Position numbers and translations under genes: made by a program. From Rhizophlyctis rosea (lineage: Eukaryota; Chytridiomycota; Chytridiomycetes; Rhizophlyctidales; Rhizophlyctidaceae): a stretch of DNA of 64,000 nt. Positions 1-12,400 of this stretch are shown one piece after another (positions within the stretch are counted from its first letter, which is position 1; every line of letters starts with the position of its first letter). The notes beneath the pieces are model-generated. The model saw only the letters and a program-made list of their open reading frames with translations. It ran no database searches and had not been told where the DNA came from. Location: contig JADGJC010000011.1 of NCBI GenBank assembly GCA_027596075.1, positions 1 to 64,000 of the forward strand. The letters are read 5' to 3'.

Positions 1-1777
1 CACAACCCCCCTCCCCCTCCCCCTCCCCCCACCAACATCCCCAAAAAGAAAGGCAGCGTAAACCCACAAAGCACCCCCTCAACCCTCAAAAACCACTCCC
101 GCCTCTGCCCAACACTCATAACACTCCGACATAAATACGGTTCCACGAATTCTCTTTCCAGTGCCCGGAAGGATACGATGGTGCGGATGAGGGGGCCTTT
201 CACGAACCGCCACCATGGTGGGGAGATGAGGCCTAGGAGACATACGTATGCCGCGCGTGTGAAGCCTATTGCCAGGCCTAGGTATGTGAAGGTTGCTAGG
301 GGCCAGGCGAATGTGCCGATTAGGGGGATGTAGGAGGCGAGGGTTATGAGGAGGAGGAGGAAGAGGCGGCGGGTGTAGCGGTTCAGGTAGGAGGTTAGGC
401 GGGTTAGTGGGGGTGAGCGGCCGGGGGGTGGTGTGGGGCAGGTGGGGGTTGATGGGGAGGACGCAGACAACCCACGCAACCCTTCCCCGTCCGTTTCGCT
501 GGCAATAGACGCCAAAGCACTCCACCCCTCCGCAGCGTTGAAAGTAGATATAGAATCCTTCACCTTCGCTCCAACACGCGACATCCGCTTGACCAATCTA
601 TCTCCCTTCCCACCCTCCTCCTCCCCTCCATTCTCCCGACCGTTCTCCTTACCGACACCCCCACCCCCACCCCCACCATCCAAACTCCTCGCAAACCTCA
701 TAACAAACCTCGTCTTCCCAACCGGCAAACTATTAACCAAACACCACCCTCTCAACGCCTCAAAAAAAACCTTATCCAACGGCCACGGCCACGCATACCT
801 CACAAAATACAGCCCAGCCTCCGGTGTCGCAAACGAAACCCATCGAATACCCCTGTCGATACCGTCCATAAGCCAATCCAACACTCCCGCCACGCGCGGG
901 CCGAAGAAGGGGCGGATGAAGGATGTTATCAGGAAGTGGGTTATGCGGAGAGGGAGGAAGAAAAGGTGCGCTAGGGTGTAGAGGAGGAGGGTTACGAGGA
1001 GGAGGTAGAGAGTTGTGCGGAGGAGGAGGGTGCGGGTTCGGGGGGATGTGAGGGTTGTGTGGGCGCCGGTGTAGGCTAGGGAGAGGCCGAGGAGGATGTT
1101 GTCGGTTGTCCAGGTTTGCGAGGGGGGTGGGCTTGGGGAGGTGGGTCGGTGGGGTGGTGGTTGTGGTGGGTCGTGGGGAAGGGAGGATGGTTGGATTGGT
1201 TCGGTGTCTGATGTTGGTGAGAGTGTGGGTGAGAATGACTGACATTATAACAAGCGATACCTCAGCCTCCATCCACCATTCAACCAACAGCATGCAACAT
1301 TACTCTTGGCGTTCCCATCAAATTTTCCTTTCGCACCATGATGAACTCTGCAAAGCAGTTTGCCCTTCTTCCCTCCCTACATTATCCTTTTTCGATGACC
1401 CGCCCCTCCCACCCATAGCACCTCCCTCATTCCCCCTGACCCATCTCCCACACTCCACACTGCAAAAACCTACCTAACATCCCCGGACTACTAACCCCCC
1501 TCCTCAACATCCCCACCCCATCCCCAACATGTCTCGGCACCCTCCCCCCATCTGTCACCCCCTCATCGTCCCTCATGACATACAACTCCCTCTCCCTATC
1601 CGGCGACTCCCCACCCCTCATCCCCTGATTCCGCAACGACCGCGCCCTTCTCGGTGACGCACCCCACCCCTGAAACCATGACGCCGAAGACGAAGAAGAC
1701 GATGACGGTGAGTCTAGCGGGTGTTTATCGGATAGGGTAGGTGAAGGGGGTGTGATGCCTTCACCGCCTTTTGCCAT
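1..1777 (-). CDS. UsgS-like multi-pass membrane protein, partial (C-terminus beyond left edge)
   Basis: On the minus strand a short Ser/Pro-rich N-terminal exon begins MAKGGEGITPP at 1777. A probable intron lies about 1493-1244, with a GTTAGT donor and a TGTCAG acceptor that keep the frame. A long open frame then runs off the left edge. Its translation has several hydrophobic segments, for example around LYLLLVTLLLYTLAHLFFL near 1000 and LFLLLLITLASYIPLIG near 350. It also has an aromatic stretch AWPWPLDKVFFEALRG (about 750-800) and REWFLRVEGVLCGF near 90. A poly-Gly/Glu linker sits at about 600-680. The order of segments resembles the fungal UsgS/EI24-like transmembrane family, whose role is poorly known. 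The family name is my recognition and not searched. The C-terminus is missing because the window ends. Confidence 0.6.
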
Positions 1778-2781
1778 AGGTGTGTTGGTTATGAGGGGCA
1801 GGTGTGTGATGGGGCGGTGAGCATGAGCCTGTGTGTGTATGTTATGGTATCGGTGTTGTAATATGAGAAAATATGGTACGGTAGATTCTGGGGGACGTGG
1901 AGGTCAGGCTATGTTTATGTCCGTCCGAAGCGTTTGTTTGTAAATATGAGGTTTGAGGCTGTTTGCGAGTCGGGATTGTGGGGTAGGTGGGGTCAGCACC
2001 AGGTTGCGACGACGCTTAAAGGGTAGAAAGTTACGCAACTCACCGCGCGCGGACTGGGTGCTGGTTTGACAGCTCCTAGTGAGGGATAACGAGAGAGGAA
2101 GTATCTGCCGGGTATTTGTAGGTACTTATGAGTAAGCAATGGGTTCCTGCTTTGCGGGAGAAGTCTAGTCTGTGGGGGTTGAAAGAGGCGAGCATTGTTT
2201 GGTGGCGTGACGCGTTTTGGCCCTTCCAGTTCCGGCCAGGCTAAATGCCATCGAAATTGACATGTGATATCGTGGGGGGGGGGGGGGGGGGGAAAGCTCC
2301 GCATATACAAGCTCGCAATAACTATAGACGAGAACCCACAACGCAACTTCAATGACCCGAGCATCGATTTCTGCAAAGCCTCATCTAGTTGAGTACTCAG
2401 CTGCACCATGCCTTCATCCCCCTCATAAGGCCACCCACCGGGCCCTTAATCATGGTCATCCAGGCAATCGTCGTACTGCGTGAAATGCAGAAGGAATGTC
2501 GGAACGCAGGCAATCTCCCCACATCAAGCAATCTTCGGCACAACCCCACCTCCAAACCCCACGAATTGACAAAAAAAACACATTTTTTCATTGCGGAAAA
2601 ATATAATACATATGGCAGAGATCCCCTCCCGAACCCCCAAGTTTTCTAACGAATATATACTAAACCTCTGCACTGCATAAGAGGTTGCGCGGGTGTGTGT
2701 ATGTGACCCGACTTTTGGTTGTCACGCAATAGCTGTTGCTGTAAAGATGATTGCTGGTGGGATGGTATCGAGGAGACTCGA
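1778..2781. other. Intergenic region with a G homopolymer
   Basis: This is the upstream region of the membrane-protein gene and the downstream region of ISU1. Short open frames on both strands show no recognisable protein pattern. The only clear structure is the 19-base G run at 2274-2292. Confidence 0.5.
2274..2292. repeat. Poly-G homopolymer, 19 bases
   Basis: An uninterrupted run of 19 G on the plus strand follows GTGATATCGT and precedes AAAGCTCC. It lies in non-coding DNA. The length may be inaccurate, because homopolymers are prone to sequencing and assembly error. Confidence 0.9.
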
Positions 2782-3482
2782 TCAGACGGCGAGTTGGATC
2801 TCGTTCAAGGGAGCGCCGCCAGCCTTTTGCCGCTTGGTTTGCCAGTCCCGTACTGCTGATTTGATGGCGTCCTCTGCGAGCACTGTCGAGAAAAGATAGC
2901 CGATCAGTATTCCATTCCCGATACATCCGTCAAGAAGCAACACCTTCCCCCCACCCCCACCAAAAAACCGATAGAGTTTCCTCAAAATCCCACAAAACTC
3001 ACTTGAGCAATGCAACTTCACAGGCGGCAACGCCAACTCCTTTGCAATCTCCGTGTTCTTGATCTTCGACGCCTCCCACACCGTCAATCCCTTGATCTTC
3101 TCCGTTGCCAATGATGACGAGGCAATAGCGGACCCACACCCAAACGTCTTGAATGCAACGTCCACAATTTTGCCCGAATCGTCTACTTTGATTTGCAGCT
3201 TCATGACGTCTCCGCAGGCAGGGGCACCGACGAGGCCCGTTCCGACGTTGGGGTCGGTTTTGGAGAAGGAGCCGACATTGCGGGGCTTTTCGTAGTGGTC
3301 GATGACCTGTGAGTGAGAGGGGAGTGTGAGAATCTGGCATGATTAGGGTTTGAAGTTGACGTCAATATGCATACCTTTTCATGGTAGTTTCTGCATTGTA
3401 CTAGTGCTGGTCGGATGGCGAGGGATGACGATGGTGCAGTTGCACGGAGAGAAGCTGTTGTAAGGACCTTGCTGAAGTTCAT
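2782..3482 (-). CDS. ISU1: Mitochondrial iron-sulfur cluster scaffold protein ISU1/ISCU
   Basis: Scaffold on which the mitochondrial NFS1-ISD11 complex assembles [2Fe-2S] clusters. Three exons are read: 3482-3375, 3306-3003 and 2882-2782, with GTATGC and GTGAGT donors and ACAG acceptors. Together they give 170 residues, the normal family length. The N-terminus (MNFSKVLTTASLRATAP...) is rich in Ser, Thr, Ala and Arg without acids, as in a mitochondrial presequence, and ends near RNYHEK. The three conserved cluster-ligand cysteines are present in PACGDV, FGCGSAIASS and LHCSMLAED; the last motif is created exactly by splicing (A|TG gives Met). The LPPVK motif recognised by the Hsp70 chaperone is intact. 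An in-frame ATG at 3530 would add 16 residues, but 3482 gives the better presequence. Confidence 0.96.
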
Positions 3483-4079
3483 CGTTGTGATATGTATCAA
3501 AGAGTTATGTTGAACGATATGTCGTTTCAATATTCAAGTGTTGATGGCGGTGACTGGTATAAGATGAGATTCAAAATGTCAAGAGGGTGAAGAGTGTGAA
3601 AATTGAAGTGTAAAAATAAACACACCTCCAGGCTACCTATTGATAATCTGTCCGGAATGCAGTCCAGCGAGCGTGTTTGACGATAAGTGGGGCTCGTGCC
3701 ACCGAGAGAAGACTGGCACTTCTTTTTGATATGTTCCATGACGGTGCCACCAATAATGCAAGCCACTTCTGTCATACCCTGATAGCGTAACTATTGCCGG
3801 GTTGAATAGCCAATCGGGTGGGGAGCTGGCGGTTCACGTGACTTGCTCATCCTTCCTTGTTCTACATTTCATCTATCCAGTTGTCATCACTCATGGCGTG
3901 GCTTGCTGCCTCGCATCGTGATGCCGTGCCCGATCATAATGAAATGCTGTGCCATCAAGTGAAAACTTTCCCTCACGAATGCGCGATTTTCCCATTCCCA
4001 CGCTTGGTTCTTCACAAACCATCATTCAGTTAGTGGGCCTCATTGCCGGATCTAGCTGACCCTACTGTATTCTCGCAAT
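3483..4079. other. Divergent intergenic region between ISU1 and the C2H2 gene
   Basis: About 600 bases holding the promoters of two divergently transcribed genes. It contains a CCAAT pentamer and a CACGTG palindrome close together at 3810-3840. No credible additional coding frame was seen. Confidence 0.5.
3810..3840. promoter_or_regulatory. CCAAT box and CACGTG E-box upstream of ISU1
   Basis: CCAAT lies at 3810-3814 and CACGTG at 3835-3840, within TTCACGTGAC. These match the recognition sequences of the HAP/NF-Y complex and of Cbf1/bHLH factors, which in other fungi control mitochondrial and sulfur/iron genes. The site is about 330 bases upstream of the ISU1 start. Function is inferred only from the motifs. 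Confidence 0.35.
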
Positions 4080-6176
4080 ATGGATATCTCATTCCTCCTC
4101 CACCATCTTTCTGCTCCATTGCGCAACTATCCCGTAATGGACACCACTCCTACTGCATCGAAACCCCTGGAAAAGGGCACAAAGCCGACCAAGAACCCTC
4201 GCAAACCACGAGCCTTGCAAACTTCATCCGTCGAAAACGGCGCACCGGTCATACCAACGAAACCTCGTCCTGTCAACGACATTGCACCGACACAGAAACC
4301 AATGACAACGACAGCCCCAGCTCGTACCGTGGCAGCCCCAAATCCATCCTTGCAAGACATATTCTCTCGTCAGTTTCAGAAAGAGCTCGCCAAAGTGCCC
4401 AAGGCCACCTTTGGCACTTCCCGACATCAACGTCAAACGTCCGTAGAAGAATGGTTGGTCAAACCAAATGAAGCCTTGTCGAAGCACTCGAAGGCCGGAG
4501 CGGTAAAAGTGCCACATCAGCTCGCCAGCACTCAGAAGAGCAGACATCATTCGCAGATGAACCCATCGCCTCAGCACAACGCGCATCTCTCAACACGTCG
4601 TGGAACCGTCTTTCACACGCCTGGTTCAGTGCCTGCGTCCAATGCGGTTCAATCGAAGGGACGCAAGGATGTTGCACCCACACCATGCGACACAACGGAC
4701 TTGAAGTGTGCGAATGAAGATGACTTGAAAGTAAGCGGTTGGTTTCCGTTCGTTCTGTTTTCGCAGATGCAGGGGAACTGGTCGCGGCGGAGACTCGATA
4801 AGCGAATGGCGACTGTTAGTAAACAAACTTCTTGATCACACGATACGCTAGGCCCTACGCAACAAGGTTCTCCAACTGGCCGCGCTGAGTGCTGGAACAC
4901 TTCCTGCAAATCTCGTGAGACTTCCCGAAGCTGGCAAAAGCGACCAAGAAGCAACATGGAAAGTTGGCGACATCAAGTTCCGTCTCGAACCCGTCGGCAA
5001 CGGGCTCTTCCCAACAACCGACGTTCACAAGCAAAACACCATCATCGGAAGTTATTCAATCAGCCGAGTCGAGTTGTTCCTCACAGGTTCAACGAAGATG
5101 ACCATTCGCAGTGAACCATCGGCCTACGCAAATGCTCATTCCACACTGTCAGTTGAACGACATTGTATCATTGTCAGGTAATAAGCAGCTTTCTGATCAA
5201 AAATATCAGGCCGACATCGAAACAAGATCCTTCACTGACATCGCACGACCAATACCTGGGACCTGCATTGTTCGCCTGGCTGTTCGTCCGCGGAGCTTTG
5301 CATCTGGATTCTTGGGAAGCCATCATTGAGCAAGGTGACTTCTCACTGGCACCTGGTGCGGAAGACTGGGAAGTCTTATGCGTCATGAGCGAGTATGATC
5401 GGATACTTATAATGCTTACAATCGGCATGAGCCTTACATTCACAAACGCAGCGGGAGGTTCCAAGATGATGAAGTCCAAACCTATGAGAAGGAGGACGTA
5501 CCAGGTCAAGCTGTTGGATTGGCTGTAAGCTATCATATCACACCAGGGAGTTGATTTTGGACATCGATTGATCATTTGCATCTCCCAGGCCGGGTCGCCA
5601 GTCAACAAGCAAAAAACCAAAGCATTCAAGTCGAAGAAACCCATGTCGAAGCATCGAGCCGAATGGCTTGCTGATCTGCGTGTCGAAGCGGGTACTTTCA
5701 ATTCTGAACCTCTCGTCAAGACCGAAGAAAAGCCGGCGCAATTCATGTCCCTGATTCCTTTCTTGAGGTACTTCCGCTCCAGGCTTTTCACGATGCATCT
5801 TTGACAATCTTGAAATCTCATCTTGCGTTTTCCTGGCTTCAAGGAACATCATCGACCCGCTTCTGGCCTTCATGAAAAGCAGGAAACAGCATCACTGTCC
5901 ATACTGCGGAAATCGGTAAGCGCTTTTCCCGGCATCAATATCTACCATGATCTCCATCAAACGCATCTCTGCAGATACCTGAACACAACCGCCGTCCAAT
6001 CCCACATGACCAAGACACACGCCACCAAGATCAGCCGGTCCTTCTCCACCGCTGCGACCGAGCAGAACAACAAGAAAAGAGACAACCCAACCAACCTGAC
6101 TGACTCGTGGTGGTTTTCGGATGTTGATGAAGTGGTGGAGTGTCGTGAAGAGAGTCAGTCGCGGAGGAAGAGATAG
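4080..6176 (+). CDS. C2H2 zinc-finger protein of unknown function
   Basis: A multi-exon gene of about 500 residues. Exon 1 begins MDISFLLHH at 4080; a second in-frame ATG at 4137 (MDTTPTASKPLEK) is an equally good start. The N-terminal third is basic and Pro/Thr-rich. Introns are read near 4732-4767 (36 nt, in frame, possibly retained), 4817-4851, 5180-5210, 5396-5456, 5528-5589, 5767-5840 and 5918-5975. A middle part containing YLGPALFAWLFVRGALHLD looks globular. One classical finger is formed across the last junction: CPYC, 12 residues, then H-x4-H (CPYCGNR|YLNTTAVQSHMTKTH). A basic Ser-rich tail ends ESQSRRKR. I do not recognise the family. A single C-terminal C2H2 finger suggests nucleic-acid or protein binding. 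Confidence 0.7.
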
Positions 6177-6492
6177 TGCTTAGAGCGTGCGGATGAATCT
6201 TATAATTCATTTATTGTGGAGTCGGAGTGAGGGGTGGGAGTCATGTGGGGTATCCAGAGTATTTGATGGAGGTTTTCTTGAATAGTGCTGGTGAATAGTT
6301 TATGTTGCTCATCGATGTAGTCTTGTTGAAGACTAGTTTACATATGTATGTAGCTTCTGCTAGAAAGATATCCGCTAATGCATTTAAAATCACTCTATTG
6401 CAAGCTCTTATGATTCTATTTAGAAAATTCTCTCGCACAAACATATTACATCGAACTCCGTTCACAACATAAACGCATTCGACACACCCATC
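6177..6492. other. Convergent intergenic region
   Basis: AT-rich 3' ends of the C2H2 gene (plus) and CFAP47 (minus). Nothing else was recognised. Confidence 0.5.
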
Positions 6493-9400
6493 TCACATTT
6501 CCGACTCCACAGCCGCGACCTTCGGATTCATAGCGTTCGTATTGACGAAGTTCCTTCGCCTCGTTACTTGTCGATTGTATTGCACACCGCGACCTGTGTT
6601 GCCAAGCGCTGAGGGACTGGATCGTTTCCCACCAGGACCGTCCGTCCTTGCAGCAGCACCAGCCACGATCCGTTTCCGTTGACTGGAACTTCCCGAGCTG
6701 GCGGACGGGTACCGACTAGCGGGCGTCACCCCGCGAATCTCGAATGACCACGATATGTCTGGGCACTGTTGTGATTGCATATGAGATGCGGACTTAAAAC
6801 CTTAGAAATCACGAAAAGCCAAAAAAGGACGAAGCAACGTATGATTCCGCACACCTACCTCAACAACCAAAACCCCAACAACAACCCTCCCATACATCCC
6901 CGCCCTCCACCCAACCACAAACCTATTCCCTCCTTCCTCCCCTTCCTCCCCCCTACTACTCTCCAAAACCCCCTCCTCAGGCCACACACTAAACTCCTCC
7001 CCCCCGCTCGTAAAATACGCCTTGAAACGCCTAGCATGCTCCGCGTCGTTCCGCAGGTGGAACGTCACGGAAGAAAGTTTGCCGATTGCGCCCTCGATTG
7101 TTATTGTGTCGTCCAGGGATGGAGGGTGGGCGAGGAGGCGGAGGGGAAAGGTGTAGGTTGCGTGGGTTGGGGTGTAGAGGAGGGAGAGGGGGAGGGTGTT
7201 GTCGTGGGGTGTGAGGGGGGTGTAGGTTAGCTGTGGAGGGAGAGGTTAGTAATAATTTCCGAACATTCCAAAATACCCATTGATTCATCCATCAACCGTA
7301 ACACCCAATCAACAAAATACCCATTTACCCAGCAACCATCCAAAAGCAACCTACAACTCACCAAAACTCTAACCCAACACCCTTCCTCGACATCCCACCT
7401 CGCCTCCCTCACACTAACAACAACACTCTCCACCACAGCTTGCATTTCCTCTTCTTCCTTTTTCGTCATCAGAGGGCTGCCTCCACCATTCGGTTTCCGA
7501 ACCTCCGCGACAATCAGGTTCGTCAAATCCGCCGACTCGGGAATCTCGTCGTCGACAGAGGACGGCTCCGGCACAAAATCAGGAAGTGTGAGACGCACCT
7601 CCCTCGTGAGGGGTTCACGGACACGGGTTTCGAGGGGGATGGGGGCTGTGGTGGGCGGGTGGGTTGGTATGCCCTGTATTCCACATCATTTAGTATCAGT
7701 ATGGGGCGAATCTTGATTTTGAATCAAACGTGACCCTTCCGCCTCGAAACATTGGACTTATCACATATTTTCAAAGAAAATATCACACACACTAACTACT
7801 CACCCTAATAGGAAACTCCCACCCAACCTCCTTACTCAACACAACCCTTACACTCGCATTACCCCCCCTCATATCCTCCGGCGTCCACGAAAACGGTATA
7901 TCCACACTTTCCAAGCCCCCTACATGTATCTTCGTTCCCTGTTGCGCCGCTGCCGTAGCCAACCCACCACCGGCAACAACTGAAGACGACGCCCCCATTC
8001 TTCTGTGGAGTATGAGAGCGAAATCAGATGTTCCCTCGGGCTGGGAAAGGGAAATGGTAGCGGCGATGGGGTCTATGAGGGGGTTTGTGAACGTTATTGA
8101 GGAAGTGGTGGTTTGGGAGATTGGGGACGTGATGTGGGTTGTGGGCATTTGGGTTGGGAGGAGGCCGTGGCCCTGTGATATTGTGGTGTTTTTTTGGAGT
8201 GGAAGAAAGGAACTGGATTTTAGTCGTCGTTTTTGATTGAAATGCCTTCGCTTTCCACCATCCTCCGCTCCCCCAAAATAGCGCAATTCTCCTCACCTCA
8301 ACAAAAAACCCCTCGTTCCCAATCTCCTCACTAAAACACTCAACCTTCGTCCCCTCCACTTCCGTCAGTGAACTCGGCCAATATACCAAAAGCACTTCCG
8401 GTCTGCTCAGCGCTTCCAATGTAATGCGCTGACTTGCCGGGGGATTTGGACCCGGTCGCTTGGTGGGGAGTTTGGTGGTCGGTATAGCTGGGTAGATGAT
8501 TTGGAAGTCGCGTGGGTTGGAGAGCGTTATGGTTATTGTTACGGGGTGGGGGAGGGGGTTGGAGAGGTGGAGGGGTTGGGACTGGGGAGGGGCGGGAGGG
8601 GGGGGGTTGTTAGTTTGGTTGGTTAGGGATAGTGGGTGGTGGGATGGGTGAAGGGAGAGATGAGATATACGTACGGTGCATTTGCCTAATGGGCACTCCA
8701 TGGCGGTCAATTGAATTGGTGGTGCTTCTTTGGCTTCTAAGTGGAGCTTGTACCAGAACTCGCCGATGTCTGGGTTCATGAACTTGATGCGGCCCGTTGT
8801 GTTGCTGCTCAGCACTATCTCGCAGAGGAAGAGGAATTCGAAGAAAAAACAGGAGCAATTCTCGAACTTGACATACAGCAGCAGTACCGTATTTCCCTCC
8901 CACAGCAAAAGTACCTACACGGCGCATAAGTCAGTACATAGATTTTCTCCTCCTTGGCAGCAAGTTGAATGTCTTTCGAGCCAATCAATCCCTCTCCCTC
9001 AATCTCTGCAGTGTACGTCACGGGCCGATCCAACGGATTCGACAGCTGCAATTCCACTCCCACGGCTTTCCGTACGGTGGTGGAGATGCTGAGCGCGTCT
9101 TCCGGTGGTGGCGGGTTGACCGTCAACTGAAAGTCAAGAAATTAATATGAGACACAGGACGACAGAAAATACCATTTGAGAGTCGTGTGAAACAATGGAG
9201 AGAGGTCTGCACATACCTTAACAACATACCAAACATAACTCCCATCCCCCCTATTCAAAAACGTAACAACCCCCTCCCAAACCCCCGAACACCTCCCAAA
9301 AACCCTCATCCGATACTCCTCACTACCCCCCCTTCCCACGCACACCCTCTCCTCCCCCTCCCCACCGGGCAAATCACTCACAACCTCAAACTCCACATCC

Positions 9401-12400
9401 CTCTCCGCATTATGATTCCGCACGGTAAATTCCAAATCCACAACGTCCCGCGCGTTGCAGGTTACTTCTTTTGTGTCTTCCGGGAGGGGGTCGAGTGCGA
9501 CGCCGTGGAGGTGGTAAGTATGTTTTTGGGAGGTTTGGAGGTTGGAGAGGGTTAGGAGGGCGTGGGTGGGGCCGGGGCGGGTTGGGCGGAATGTTATGGG
9601 GATTGGGGTTGTGGTGCGGGCGCGGGCGGTTAGGGTTTGCGGGGTGTGGAAGGTTGTGCCTTGGAGGTGGGCCTGGGGTTGGAATTGAAGGGTGAGATGG
9701 GGTAGAGGGTTTTGGGCAGGAGATATAGCATATGGAAAGGGAGTGGTGATTTGCACCGGGTATTTGAATTGAGGGTTTCTCACCTTGATCGTCCAATCCT
9801 CATCCGTCTTATTCACGATAGGAATATCTTGCGTCAGCGGCTGCCGTGCAGGTGTCGTAAACTCCAGCTCCGCTTTAGAACCCTCCGAAATGGCTACCCC
9901 ATTCACAACCAGCACCCGCACATCAGATGCTTCCAAACACGTCAAAGTGATTTTGCAGAAGTATTTTCCCGGATTCTGCGTAACATAAATCAAAAATGTC
10001 AAACAAAGTTACGTGCAGCTTATGAGGGGCGGGACTTCTTACTTACTCTTGGGGAGAACGTCACAGGGAGCTCTGAGTAATTTTGCTCAAAGGCCATCAA
10101 ATGCCGCTTCTCCTTCGGAAGATCGACGGCTGGTTTGACTGTCAGCTCGGTTGGTCCTTGGAAGTAAGGGGAGGAGTATTCAACCTGTTTGCAAAGAATC
10201 CAAATACGCTCAGAAAAGACTCGGGGAATGACTGGTGGACCTGGACAAACCTTATACTTCAAAGGCTTCCTCGGCAACTGCATCGCATCCTTATCAACAC
10301 CAACAATCCCACCCTTATCCTTCTCCCTCTCCTTCTCTTTCTCCTTCTCCTTCTCTTTTCCACGTCCCTTACCAAGAGCCTTCCCAGACACATTCCCACC
10401 CTGCAGCGCAACATGCAGCGCCTTGTCACGCTGCGGATTAATAGGCACGATCCGAATGTTCTTCTCTACTGGTGACGACGACTTTGTGGTAATCGTGATG
10501 GACTCGGAAGGGTGTGGTGGCGTGGCGCGTCCTTCGATTTGGTAGGAGAACTCTCCGACATCGTCGGAGGAGAAGTGGAGGGTGCATTCATGAAGGCCCA
10601 GCTGAGGTAATGTGTATTGATGTGTGTTATGTGAGAATATAATTTGTTGCCTGGAAGACGAAAGGCACTTACATCGAAAGGAAGGAACGTCACAGGGAGG
10701 ATGTATGATTGGTTGGCATCCAACTCGAGCTCTGTTACTGTTATTCGGAAGGGCTCCGGAGTGAAGGTATCATACGACACTGACTGTTTGACAAAGAAAG
10801 GCTGATTAGATTGACTGGTTGATAATGCCAATGCACATACTTCAGTAAGCTGGCTCGTGCTCTGCTTTCCAAATTCTGTTATGTTTGCTCCGCCCGTCTT
10901 GAAAAGTTTCTGGAATTTGCTTCCTTGTTAGTCACACTGATTTCTGACCCCAGCAAGAAAGGACATGCAACATACCCTGGATTGTTTCAGCTCGACCTTG
11001 AAAGTTCCTTTGATCGGGAACGGATTGACAACTTCAGCATTGACAACCGCCGGCGGCGTCACATACATCGGTGCCTCAACTTTCATCAACTTCCTCGGTG
11101 GTGCCGGCTCAACAGTAGCATTCAACAAAAACACCAGCACAGACCCTTCATTCAACCCCATCCTCCTCGAAAGCAGCGTCAACTTCCCCGCCACTGCCCT
11201 CGAAAACTTGCCTATGAAATGGATGGGTACTCGCACAGTTGAACGCGCTGGAACTTGTATGGTTGCAGTAGTGGGATTATTGGCGGATGTATGGTCTGTC
11301 TCCAGGGAGAACTCGGGCGATCCTTCCACTTCCGCTGTGTACCAAACTGATTTGGAGAGTGGGTTGGCAAGCTCGACATATCGAGTGTCCTTTTCGTGAA
11401 GGGTGCCGCGGAATTCTATTGTTCCGCGCGGGAGGTACCCTGGTAGGTTTTGGTAAAGGAAGAGTAGGAGGAGTAGCACTTCGGCTGGGTGGTCGCCGGA
11501 GGTCAGGTGAGATGTCGGGAAGGTTATGCCAGTACAGTTGGGGAACAGTTCAGTCAAAGCGCCTTGAAGGGTCTTTGCATTATCGGCGAGTTGTGATGAT
11601 GTGGTGGGGTACTGATGCATGTACTCAAAGCGCTCTTCTCCGAATTCGGGGAGATGAGATTCGATCAACTGGGCGATCGCCAGCGAGTCTTTGAAATCAG
11701 TTGTGAAGTTTGTGAAGCGAGTCGCTGTTCCTGTCATCTATTCAGGATTTGAAATCGAGAGATACAAGTCGCGTGAGCGTGAGTGATCATTTTGCCCCTT
11801 AAGCTACACGCCGACTCACCTTGGACACATGGAATCCAACCCACTTCAACAAAACATTTTCACACACTCCATAAAGGTTTCCTCCCATTGAAGCAGCACT
11901 GAGATCCAACTCGGCCTCGCCGCCTGTATTGCCATCCACACCAGGCATTCCTCGAAGCTGTCGAACCGTAACATTCTGCGCAGCAAACACCTTCACAGCC
12001 TGAAGCAGAACCAAACACCACGACTCCTTCTGTATCAGTCCAATGTGTTGTTCAACTTTACGAATGTACTCCTGGTCTTCGTCGTGGAAGGTGTAACCCT
12101 GATCTGCTTTCTGTCGCATGATAGTGGATCAGATACGGACTGATCAACTGCAAATGAAGTGTAGTGCACTCACCAGCGCATCAATCCGCATCTGACTGAC
12201 CCTCTTGAAATCGTCAAATTGCAGCAAGAACTCCGGTTTGATGGGACTTAGCAGAGCTCCGATGGAAATCAAGTGGGCGAGCAAGTCGGAGTACAGTTTT
12301 CGTGCTGCTTTTGCTCGGTCTTCTGGACTCGCGGTTGGACTGACTGAAAAAGACGTGATTGGAAGTTTGCTGAATAAGGGGGAATATGTTGTGAAAGAGC

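Noticed and set aside
433..981. 182-codon plus-strand frame rich in Ser and Pro
   Set aside because: Antisense to a convincing multi-pass membrane protein; composition is explained by the complementary codons.
1993..2409. 138-codon minus-strand frame across the poly-G run
   Set aside because: The poly-G gives an artificial Pro run, and the rest has no protein-family resemblance.
10280..10380. Pyrimidine-rich microsatellite as a regulatory element
   Set aside because: On the minus strand it encodes an in-frame Lys/Glu tract inside CFAP47 exon 9, so the coding explanation is enough.
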